64,000 nucleotides of DNA from the NCBI GenBank assembly GCA_002914805.1, contig JXTB01000203.1:244728-308727 (forward strand). Direction: 5' to 3'. The notes under the pieces were generated by a model. The model was not told where the DNA came from, made no database searches, and was given only the letters and a program-made list of their open reading frames with translations. Made by a program: the position numbers and the translations under genes. Shown here piece by piece: positions 13,309 through 24,100 of this stretch (its first letter is position 1; each line of letters starts with the position of its first letter). Source of the stretch: Parasponia andersonii (taxonomy: Eukaryota > Streptophyta > Magnoliopsida > Rosales > Cannabaceae).

Positions 13309-13313
13309 ATATA

Positions 13314-14189
13314 TATGTTTGTCAATGTACATACAAATATAAGTGTAAATTTTATTTATGTACGGTAAATATGATAGATTTGGTGAGGTTATTTGGTAAT
13401 GATATATGATTAGTATGAATGTAAGACTTGAATTGAGAGATCCTGATAAACCAAGCAAAATTGATATGATGAATATGGTAGTGTGAGAAACTAAAATAGA
13501 ATAATGAAGTAATAGGTTCCACGAAGAAAAATATAGACAAATATGACTTTACACATTGATAAAAAATTCAATCAAGAAGTAAGATTAATGGTTTTATGTG
13601 ATAAGCAAAACAAAGAAAGAAAAATGTGATGAAGTGGTGAAAAATTGATAAAATAGGTAGAGATTGAGAGATTGAGGGAAAAGAATTGAAAGATATCAAA
13701 GAAAAGTTGTATTAATATTCTTTTGATATGTCCTAATATTACAAAAAAATAGGACGTACATATAAGCATCAATAGGCATAGTTCGAGCAAAATGGGAGAA
13801 AACTCTGGAACAATTCATTGTTGAGGTATGTTATTTTAATTGATCTTCTTAGAATTGTGACACATAGTCAAAGTTGATAATTTCCTCCAATTCGCACTTG
13901 CCACATATTCGTTTCTAAGTTTTCTCTCTAATTTGATGTTAAGACATCATCATAAAATGAAATTTTCAAATAATTTAATCTTTAGTAATGTAGCACCAAG
14001 CTTGAATATTGGATTGAGGTAGATCCCTTTTATTGGTAAAGTGTTGATATTTTACTTTGAGTGTCTCGAGTCAAAACTATTAATTTTCTCTTTGACCTTG
14101 TTAAATTTATGTTTGCCACAAATTTATTAGGTCTAATATATACTTAGGAAATAATTACAAAAACTGAGTAATAACCCAAAGCAATGATC
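13314..14189. other. AT-rich intergenic stretch
   Basis: No coding region or repeat with clear boundaries is seen. Confidence 0.5.
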
Positions 14190-14480
14190 TTATCTATATA
14201 GTATTGATTCCATATGGCAACATGTAGCTAATAATCTCACCAAAGAATTACTTAAGCAAAATTTTAAAAAGTCATATACATGCTAGAAATGATCAATATC
14301 GTTGCTCGAGTTTGAAGGGGGGCATAGAAAAATTCAAATATGTCATTTGTGTTTTCAATATTTTTTGTGGTAAATAGGATCTATATTATGAGGGTTTTAG
14401 CTAGTTATAATCTACTCATATTTAGAGAGGTTTGCTTGACCTTAATTCTAGGTTTAGATATTTTTGTTCTTATATATGTT
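14190..14480 (+). mobile_element. Second Copia scrap: RNase H end, polypurine tract and LTR start
   Basis: A frame near 14206-14275 reads IDSIWQHVANNLTKELLKQN, matching the C-terminal Copia RNase H pattern (QxADxLTKxLxxxxF). It is followed by stops and by a purine tract (gaagggggg, about 14314-14322), then AT-rich sequence starting catagaaa that would correspond to a decayed 3' LTR. Neither a partner LTR nor a target duplication was found. Distinct from the element at 8231-13308, whose own 3' end is intact. Confidence 0.5.
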
Positions 14481-15128
14481 GAAAGTTGGTAATTCACATG
14501 CATTATTGCATGCTATGTTTGATTAGAATAGGTGATCCTTTCATTATTCATTATGCTAATTATACATATCTTCAACGGATGTTCATATTAATCAACAATA
14601 TCATTCGGAACATATCTTACGCTATGTGAAATAAGTTTCAAGCAACTTAATCTAAATATATCTTATACTATTTGAAACTTGTTCTATGATATCTGTTCAG
14701 AGTAAGCTCATAAAAAAGTTGACTGTTGTATAAAAACAAATTTTGCACTAATAGAATAATCAAAATTACTTAGTTATTACTTCTGTACAATTTTATTTGA
14801 AAATGATCTATTTAATTCTATAATATGTATTCATACGATTATGATATATATTCATGAAATAATGAAATCAAATCATTAAAAAGTAATAAATATAATTCAC
14901 AGTATATAGATAAAACTGTGAACTTTATTTATGGTGTAGAAGATTTTACAAAAATTTGGCATATCTTGGTCCGTAAAAGTCAACTAGTGTATTAGGACAA
15001 ATATATCTAATTGGATATAGAGAACATATATTTATTATTACGAAGAACGTATATTCACATATATGAAAATCATGATTTGTAGTCTAAGAGCTAATGTCAC
15101 CTTATTAAGATATGAGTATTTAGATAAT
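14481..15128. other. AT-rich intergenic stretch
   Basis: Nothing recognisable on either strand. Confidence 0.45.
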
Positions 15129-16272
15129 TCAATCTTAGTATTGAGTATAAGGGTGTTCATCGGTCAATTTGGACCGTCTATGAGCACTGTCCAAAGCGAC
15201 CAGTCTGTATGTGATAAAATAAAAACTGACTGATGTTTTTAATGATTCGATCAATTTAAACCACTAAAAAACCTAAGTATATTCTTTTTTTTCCCCTCTA
15301 AATTTGACTATGAAAAAGAGAGATAAAAAGGCCAAGACGTAAGAGGAGTGACAAAATAGAAGGAAACAAACAAGAACGAAAGAGTAAAAAGGAAGAAAAA
15401 AAACTCACTCTCAGATAATAAGTGACTGATTATACTCATGCGTGCTATAATTGGTCGAGGATGATGATAAGAAGAAAAAAGAATAGATAATGACCTTTTA
15501 ATTGATCGGAGACGATGATTGGAAGAAAAAAGAGACTCAAGCAGCCAGACCTATTCTGATGTTTAAGTGTTGGGGTGAAAAGATGATGACGAGAAAAGAT
15601 ACTAAGGTGGGACTGGGTTGATGGTGCTGAAATAAAAAAAAAAACAAAAAAAAAATATGTACGTCAGATAGGGTTTATTACTTATAACTTATAAGGTTGA
15701 AAGGACAATTGGGCTTACAGAAAACTTAAAAAAGGAAGGCCTAATCAGTAAGTATTGTAACAGCCCAAGAACCCCGCTAGCAGATATTGTCCGCTTTGCC
15801 ACTTGGACCAAACCGCCCTCCGCAGCTCACGGTTTTCAAAACGCGTCTTGTGAAATCCCACATCGGCTGGAAAGGGGAACGAAGCACTCTTTATAAGGGT
15901 GTGGATACCTTTCNGGCTCTGATAAGTATTTTGTTGGATAAAAGCAAGGAAAATAATTTAGCTTAAGGAAATTTGTAAGCAATGGCCCTAAACATAAATT
16001 AGAAAACTAAAACAGAATTTGTATATTGGTATTAATTCATGGCTTAACTTTTGAAAAAATATATATAATTAATACACAAATAAATAAAAATATAATAACC
16101 ATATAATTTCAGTTTGGTCGGTTTAGACTCAAAAATAAAACCGACCGATTATATATCAGTTTTTCATATTCGATTTTTAACAGTTTTTAGTTTTTCAGGA
16201 TTCGATGTTTTCAATTTTGGTTCAGTCAATTTTTTAATTATTTAGTTTTTCTACTCAATCTTAGTTGAGTAT
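15129..16272. mobile_element. Possible 1.1-kb insertion flanked by an 18-20-bp direct repeat
   Basis: TCAATCTTAG is found at 15129-15138 and 16255-16264. The similarity continues for another eight bases (ttgagtat) after a 2-bp indel. Just inside the left copy is 'aagggtgttcatcggtc', and near the right end are repeated 'ggtcggttt...aaaccgacc' words. Such GGTGTTCATCGGT/CGGTT sequences are typical of ends of plant hAT-like or related non-autonomous elements. Clear inverted termini are not visible, so class is unassigned. It contains the dispersed repeat at 15756-15925. Confidence 0.35.
15756..15925. repeat. Copy of a widespread eudicot dispersed non-coding repeat
   Basis: It begins TGTAACAGCCC, then gctagcagatattgtccgc, acgcgtcttgtg, cccacatcgg and tataagggtgtggata. 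I recognise these as blocks of a short dispersed repeat common in many eudicot genomes (LTR-like or TRIM-like; exact class not certain). A single N sits at 15914 within it. Compared with the form I remember, the second half runs in the opposite direction here. It is more GC-rich than its surroundings. Confidence 0.55.
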
Positions 16273-17680
16273 TCAATAAAGAAGTTTATTGAATTAAAAC
16301 TTTCATAATAAATTCAAATTATTCATTAGATATACACGATAGTAAGGAAGAAAATAATTAAAGGAATAAAATAGTATTTTATCATAGCATTATTGACTTT
16401 TTTTCTTAAGTATACGTATCCAAATATTTAATTATAAGTTGACTTACTTAATATATAACTTTAAATGATTTTTTTTTTAAGATTCATGAGCTTATAAAAC
16501 TAGTATTTAGTTATATAACCTTCTCTTTAATAAAATTTTTATTCCTAATTATTCTTTTTCCCTAAAAAATTTCAAAATCATCTCAATTTTCTTTTATTTT
16601 TTTAAAGAAATAAGATTTGATATTTTGGTAAGTTAAAATCTTGTTTATAGGTTAGCTTTTTAAGATTTAGGAGATTTAATCGAAAATAAACATATGAATT
16701 ACGATTACAAACTTAGAATCGCGATATTTTAGCCTAAAAATCATGATTTGGTTATAATTTCGTCAAATTCGATTGGTCTCATTGAGTTCGACTGAGTCTT
16801 ATCTAACTAAACTTAATCGATCTCGATTGAGCTAATTCAATTGACTCGATTAAGTTAGATTAGGCTTGAATGAGGTTTTTTGGGTTTTTCCACTCTGCAT
16901 TAGCAAAAGCAATTTAAAAAAATTAAAAGAAAAATAAGAAAAATTTGTAACAAATTCTTCAATAATTCTAGGATCTTTGGGTGGATTGACTATTGGCCTA
17001 AAAATGCATAGAGTGAGGCTGACGAAGAGAACAAGTAAAGAATTTCTTTTCTTTTTTATTTTGGGTTTCCAAGTCAGCATTATTCATAACTAAGTTAACT
17101 TATTTTCATTAAACGGATTTGTTTTATGTTTTTATTAGAAGAAAACAGTTATATTGAAAATATAAAATTATTGAAAAATCATTCGGCAAAATCATGATTG
17201 AGGTTGCAATGAGACTTAGACCAAAAATGAATGGCCACAATAGTAACCTTCTAAAATGGATTTTGATACTCTATTCTCTCCAAGTCATTACTACACATAA
17301 ATTTCATTATAATTTCCGTGTTATTGAAATGTCAGAAGGGTGGTAAAAAATTTAAGAAAAAAAAAAGTAGTGAAAAAGAACAGTAAAATCTGTGTGTAAA
17401 TAGTAAAAAAAAAGTGAAAATGTATCATTTTTCTCACTCTTTTATACATTTTCTAATTTCTTTTATTATCTAATTTAACATTTTAATAATACCATAAATT
17501 AAAATAAAATTCACCTATCATACAATAAATTATAAAAATGTAAAAAAAAAAAAAAGAAAAAAAAAGAGAATGCTGCAAAGATTACTTAAGCAGTAAAATA
17601 TACAAGTGGAAAAAGAAGCTTAAAAAAAAAAAAGAAAAAGAAAAAGAAAAAGGAGAGAGGCACTCCTCGTCGCTTACAAG
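16273..17680. other. AT-rich intergenic stretch upstream of the NYN gene
   Basis: No gene is supported. The end (about 17540-17650) is an A- and AAAAAG-rich low-complexity run. About 16780-16860 repeats 'attgag/attga(c)tcgatt' words but has no defined unit. Confidence 0.5.
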
Positions 17681-17689
17681 TTGCAACGT

Positions 17690-18002
17690 TCGAGAGGAAG
17701 ACGCGGTTGTAGGTGTGCCACGTCACCATGGGTCTCGCAGTCTCACATAGGGCCCAGTGCAGCAGCCCACGGAGGCTTGAATGAGATTGAAGCTACCACC
17801 TCGCACTTACCGAAGAAGAATTTCACCGTTGTGAAGAAAAAAGTGTTATCAACAGAGGGGGCCATGGGAACCTGGTAACGATTCTCTTACCATGTTTCTC
17901 CTTCTCTGCCTCTGATTCTGCAGCTCTGATAATAAAATGGAAAAAAGAAAATAAATATATTGAACAAAATTCGAGATTTTTTTAAAAAAAAAAAACAAAT
18001 CC
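17690..18002 (+). promoter_or_regulatory. Probable promoter and leader region of the NYN gene
   Basis: This patch is clearly richer in G+C than the flanks and lies just before the first coding exon. It has an ACGT core, gccacgtcac, at 17717-17726, and a GGGCCCA site-II-like word at 17750-17756, both common in promoters of plant housekeeping and organelle-protein genes. No convincing TATA box is seen at a useful distance, which suits that gene class. The transcription start cannot be fixed from sequence alone. Confidence 0.4.
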
Positions 18003-18158
18003 ATGAATGCGGTGGCGTCGTCGTCGTCATCGCTGATCTTTCTCTTGCCGCGTAATGGTTCTGTCAATGGCGTTAGTTCATGCTGTCACTGTTGCGGTTA
18101 CTTCTCCGTCTTCGTCTTCGTCTTCGTCTTCTGTTGCGGTTACTGCTACCTCCATTAA
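18003..18158 (+). promoter_or_regulatory. 51-codon upstream ORF overlapping the main start
   Basis: An ATG at 18003 opens a frame that runs past the main ATG (18055) in a different frame and stops at TAA 18156-18158. A second ATG at 18007 gives a nine-codon frame ending TGA 18034-18036, in frame with the main ORF. If transcription begins upstream of 18003, scanning ribosomes would meet these first, which could lower translation of the NYN protein. Whether the mRNA includes them is not known. Confidence 0.35.
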
Positions 18159-21100
18159 CACGTCCAACAGGTACAATCTCATCATAATAATGGGGCGTAG
18201 CAAGAGGTCTCCATCTCCCAAGGTTATCTTCTTCTCTCTTTTTCAATTTCTTCGTCCTCAGATTATTCCTAATTTCATTAATGGATCAATTATATTATTC
18301 CTAATTTCAACAGTCGATCAAATCAATGCGTCTTTTCGGATGATTCCGACACTTTTGATCTCTTATTATCAAAATTAGGTTGTGTTAAGCTTGAGAAGTA
18401 GCCTTTGATTGGTCAGTTCTAGCCTGGTTGTGAAGCTCTATTTATTTATAGTCTTGTTTTTTTGTCATTGTCCCACTAGCATACTGAATAACGATCTTTC
18501 TTATGAGGAAAATCCTTTCAGCTGTTCAATCTTGGAAATGTTGGTGACGCATTTTTTGCCTAGGGATTAATTGTTAAAAGATTTAAACTACGGTAGTAGA
18601 GGCCCCCCCCAATTTTTTACTAAATGTCTTTCTCACAATGCGTTGCACACTTAATCTGAACTCTAGTTCAACCATGATGAAAGAAAATTATACTCGTTTT
18701 TGGGTTAATAGTTATTACTTCTGTGACAATGGTTTAGTAGCTTAAGTGTAGCTAGAAGCCTAGCTCAATCTTTGTGCGTCGTTAGTCTATGTCTCGCATT
18801 AAGTTGTGATGCAGAAATGGGCTTTGCTTCATGCAGTAGAGATGCTTGTGTACGCATGGTGAAATTATAAACTTATGCTTGAGAATGGACTCAATTATTT
18901 CTATCACAACAATGTACGAAACTTTTTAGTCTAAACACATGATCGGTTGATTCTTGGTATGGAGTAGTCAGTTGAAGTGTGTTTAAAATTCAAACTGGCA
19001 AATCATTGCTGAGTAAGTTATAGATAAGTATGTACTGTTTATATCCAGTTTCGACATTTTTTGACAGACTTTCTTCCAATAGGGTTCTCAACCAACTCCT
19101 CCGAGAATTACATCAAATGTCAAGCAGAATCTGCAGTTTTTAAAGTTATGGAAGGTGCTTATCTACTCAGACATCTGAGACAGGTATTCAGTATTTTTCT
19201 TTCGTCTTATCTTATCTGGTAAGGATCTTGTAGGAATTCCAAAAGAGAAAGTCTAGCACACCTAAGCCTGCTACTAGTTACCGCAAAAAAAAAGTGGAGA
19301 AGGAAGATCTGCACGAAGACACTGAATTCTATTGTGATCCAACCACAACCCTCTACTAGTAATTCTGTTTCTAGTTTCCTTGCTTGTATCATTTCTTATT
19401 TCTGTCCGCTGATTCTCCCTTGACAACTGATTCCCTTTGTTTGCTGAATTTGCTTTACAGTACAAACCAGGGTTTAGAAACTGCGGTCCCTGTCTTGCTG
19501 GTTGATGGTTATAATGTTTGTGGTTATTGGGCAAAGCTGAAGAAACATTTTATGAATGGAAGACTTGATATAGCTCGCCAAAAGCTAATTGATGATCTTG
19601 TAACATTCAGCCTGTTGAGAGGTTTTTCTTTCTTCCCTCTAACTGTGCAAGGCTTCAACGTTTTTATCGACGAGAAAATAGAGTGTGCTATTGTAATGAA
19701 TTGTATGTGAGTAAATTCATTGTGAATGTGCCATATTTGCATTTTTTTTTTATGTTCAAAAGAGTTCTAGTAGTCTCGTTTGTTTTTTTCTAAGTTTTGG
19801 TCCTTGCATTACCATTACCTTCCCATCATAGCTGAGATGATCGACAATAATGAAGAGCAAATGATCTGAACAAATGACAGGGGAACTAAAAAAAATCAAC
19901 GTGGCATCATAATGTCATTCACTCAAGTGACCAGTATATGTGATTCAATTACATTTAGAAATTCGCATTGTCAATGACATTTTCCTTTTGTTTCTAGTTT
20001 TCAGTTTAAAAACGTGGATATATATATATATATGTATATACATATGTATAATATATTTTTATTTGAAAATTTCAAAACATGTTATGATGAGCTAAGTTAA
20101 GAGTTGGTAAAGTTTACTACTCCATGATATTATATTAGAACTCCTACATTAACCCAGAGATGATGAATCGATGTTGTCACCTGATGAATAAACGAGAAAA
20201 ACAATATGATGTCTTAATTTCTTTTCTTTTGGTTCATATTTGGATGTCATTACCTCACCCATTTGTTCTTGAAACATTTACAGAAGTGAAAGTTGTAGTT
20301 GTATTTGATGCTATGATGTCTGGACTCCCAACACATAAGGAAACTTTTGATGGGTACTATATGAAAACTTGTATTATGCTCATTTGATTCCCTTTCACTT
20401 GTTTATAAGTCGACATTAAAACTTTGTTCTAGTATTTTGAGTCTGTAATATTTTTTGTTGGTTTCAGAATCTTAATTAAGAAAAGTCATGAACTTCAATC
20501 TGCTGAGTTATTTTGAAGTTAGTTGTGTTGTTGTCAACTAAGAATGACGACCATGTCCTTACTCCTTAGGCTTTTAGGATGAATGGTTCTCTAACATGGT
20601 CTGGAGGTTTTGAATTTTAATGCTTCAAACTGCACTCTCAATTCATGCCCAATGTTTTGTTGGTTCTTTATTTTAACTTATTATTTATTTTAAGCTTATG
20701 GCGTATTATTCTGAAGTTGTTTGGAACGAATTGGGTGGTACCTAGGTCATGTCAGGATCTGTTAGGAACCAGGCAGGGGCTTCATGTTATCAAAAGAGGA
20801 AGAATTCTTTGGAAGGTGGCTGTTTTAGCTGGATTATGGGCTCTGTGGCTTGAAAGAAACAGAGGATTTTTGAGGGAGTGGAAGAATGTTTGGAATTTTG
20901 TGGAAAGGGTTAGATTTTGGTTAGCAAACTTGTTACATGATGTAAAGGATTTTAATAGCTGTTCCTTTTCCCTTGTGGTTTGGGATTGGAGTCCTCTGTT
21001 GTAAATTTTGAATTCTAGGTATATTTCTTGTTCACTTTGTTTGTATTGTTTTATCTAATCATACTAATTTCGTTTCTAATTAAAAAAAAAAAGTGTTGAG

Positions 21101-24100
21101 TTTCCTATTTAGTATTTATATCTTGGGCGCATTTATTCTATCATTATTTTAGGCCCACTCATTGAAAGGGGTTTTAAATTAGAAAACAGTTTATGGCCAC
21201 ATCTTTTCAGCTTAAACTTTCGAGAGTAATGGATTAATATCCACAATAAAAAGTGCTTAAATCTTTGGATTATATGCCAATAAACATTGGAAGTTCTTGT
21301 GATTAAGGATATGAAATTTTCATGTTCAAGGAGCAAAATGTAGTCTAAACCACAGGATTATCATCTCCATGCTGGTCAATCCTTGTAAAACACCACAAGT
21401 TGATTCTTTAGTTGAAACTGTGTGGAGGAAGGATGACGAAGAATAGGAAAGGAATATTTTAGGAATATTATAATAATAATTATTATTAAATTATGTTTTA
21501 TTTAATTATTAGGTTTATTTTAATTTTGAGTAATTAGTTTTAAGTTTCTTATTTCTATCAGTTTCTAGAATGTGTCTAGTTTCCTAGTTATATCCAATTG
21601 CCTATATAGGCTTAGTTGTGTAATTGTTTTTCAGATTGTGAATGAATATTGAATGATTATTGAGTTTTCTCCTCCATGGTTCTTCTTCTCTTTGAGTTCT
21701 TATCTTGATTCTCTATTTTTTTTTCTACCAATTCATTTATTTTTGCCTAAATTCTATCACCCCTTGCTTTCCTATTTATTCTCTTTCTAAATTCTCATCT
21801 TATATTACATCAATTGGTATTCGAGCCTACATCAATTGGTATTAGCCTTTATTTTTTTTTCCTAAATTTTCGTAGTTATATTAAAAAAAAAGAAGTTACT
21901 ACGCAGTCCACCCTAGAAGCCGCAATCCCTTTTGTCGAAAAAAGAAAAAAAAAAATTGGATCTACTTCAACCATTGCCACCATCTTGCATCATCCGTTGT
22001 CATCAACTACCTTGAGTTCCACAAACTTGCTCCGTGAGTCCAAAATTCATTGTTTTGTAGAAAAGATCTTTACATCAACGCCCCTAGAACACTTCGGGTA
22101 ATATTTTTCTACATTGATACTTTGTCTTATGTTTTTATTAGTTGGAGAATTGATTGATATATGTTTTGATCCATGCTAATTTAATAAAAATGAATTTTCA
22201 AAATTCTAATTATTACCAACAATACTACTATGATCCTCATGTTGCCACTCGATATACCTATGAGCCATATTCTCCTCACCAATACCATCAACAACCTAAA
22301 GAAGTTCCTCAATATAATGGCTACCCACATCCACATATTTTTTTGGAATGGATGAATTATTTGGAAGACTTTTTTGAATGGCATGATTTTGATAATAAAA
22401 GATGTATTTGTTTAGCTGGTTGGACATTAGTTGGTTCTGCTAAGTTTTATTGGCATAAAATATTACATGCCTTTAATTGCTTAAAGCATAAGCCTTCGTG
22501 TGTTGAAATTAAAGAAAAATTAGAAAAAAAATTTCTCACACCCGTTATCAAAGACAAAAGTTCCCTACCTTAGTTAACTCTATTCCCTTAGGACAGGTAA
22601 CCTTTCACGTTAGTCAATCTCATGTTCACTCTATTTGTCATCCAACCTAGTGTTTTCCATGTTACCTATGCTACAACTCATTATGGCCAACCTGAGTTAT
22701 TTCCAGACTATAAATCCCAGATTGACAAAAATTTAGTTAACATTAGAGTCCAATTGGACCGCATAAACCAACATTACCAAGGCATGAAAACTCGAACATG
22801 TCATATACTACCCCCTAACCGTGATGAGTCTATTGTAGAACAACATTCAACTATAGCTGAGCCCATCATAATCACTCAACCTGGTGATTCTATTCCTTTA
22901 CCAATTGTTCCTAGTCAACCTACACATCAACCTCAACATCAAATTCCAAAACTTGGATCAAATACATGTTTGTTTGATTTTCTTTCTAATATGACTATTG
23001 GACTAGTTTTCAATGTGAGAGAATTTTTTGAGAAGCAAGGTGTTCAAACGCATACTGTGATCTAGAGAGAATGAGACAAGTACGAAGAGTCTAGATCCTA
23101 CATCATCATCACGCATCAAGATTTGCACTTGCCGATTTTCCTCTGCTTCAAATTACTTATTTATGATGTATATGCATTTTAACTTGTTGGAGTCAAGTTC
23201 TCGAACCTTGAGAGATTGATGAAGAATAGGAAAGGAATATTTTAGAAATATTATAGTAATAATTATTATTAAATTAGGTTTTATTTAATTATTAGGTTTA
23301 TTTTAACTTTGAGTAACTAATTTTAAGTTTTTTGTTTCTATCAGTTTCTAGAATGTGTCTAGTTTCTTAGTTATATCTAATTGCCTATTTATAAATAGGC
23401 TTAGCTATGTAATTGTTTTTTAGATTATGAATGAAGATTGAGTGATTATTGAGTTTTTTCCTCTATGGTTCTTCTTCTCTTTGAGTTCTTATCTTGATTC
23501 TCTATTGTTTTTCTACTAATTCATCTATTTTTGTCTAAGTTCTATCACCCCTTGCTATTTTACCTATTTTCTTTTTAAATTCTCATCTTATCCTACATCG
23601 AAGGATTTTTGCGTCTTTTTTTAAAAAAAAAAACCTCAAGTAGGACATGATGTAGACTTTTGTATATGATTTTTACTGAAAGAAGAACCAAAATTGTTTA
23701 GTTGGATCTGCTTGGTTGAAGAATTTGTACTTCTTGGAGGAAGGGTTTGCTCTGTGTTCATGCTAGTCCATCCTTGTTAAGCACCTCAAGTTTGATGGGA
23801 CATGATAAAGACCACTTTATTCCATTTTGAGCTTGGAGGAGGATTGGTTCCTCCTGTTCTTCTACTCGCAAATGTACTTGCATTTTGCTTCTTTTCATTT
23901 TCCAAATTATGTCAAAGATCATCTTGTATTTTAGTAGAATGGTTTCTTTTCTTTTTTTATTTTCTTATTTATTCACTAGGGGAAGGGGGTATTATCACTG
24001 ACTTTTTTTATGTCCTAGAGATAATATTTTGTGTCAAGCTTATCTTGCTGACTTTTCATTCTAAGTTGATCAAAAAGTTATATGCATGGCTGTTTCCTTT

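Larger units (their letters stand above)
21434..23600 (+). mobile_element. Small LTR retrotransposon with gag-like ORF only, in intron 5
   Basis: Two similar LTRs (21434-21812 and 23217-23600) start TGAYGAAGAATAGG and end with TACATCA/TACATCG. A 5-bp target duplication AAGGA flanks the element exactly (21429-21433 and 23601-23605). Right after the left LTR is attggtattcgagcc, a tRNA-Met-type primer-binding site. The 1.4-kb interior has a gag-like region but no protease, reverse transcriptase or integrase, so movement would need enzymes from a relative. It is in the sense orientation of the NYN gene. Confidence 0.85.

Noticed and set aside
17681..17878. 65-residue open frame in the GC-richer patch before the NYN gene
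   Set aside because: No family resemblance and it sits where the promoter or leader is expected; treated as non-coding.
19384..19710. 108-residue open frame starting MYHFLF
   Set aside because: It is intron 3 plus exon 4 of the NYN gene read through its donor at 19622; the conserved part belongs to the spliced gene.
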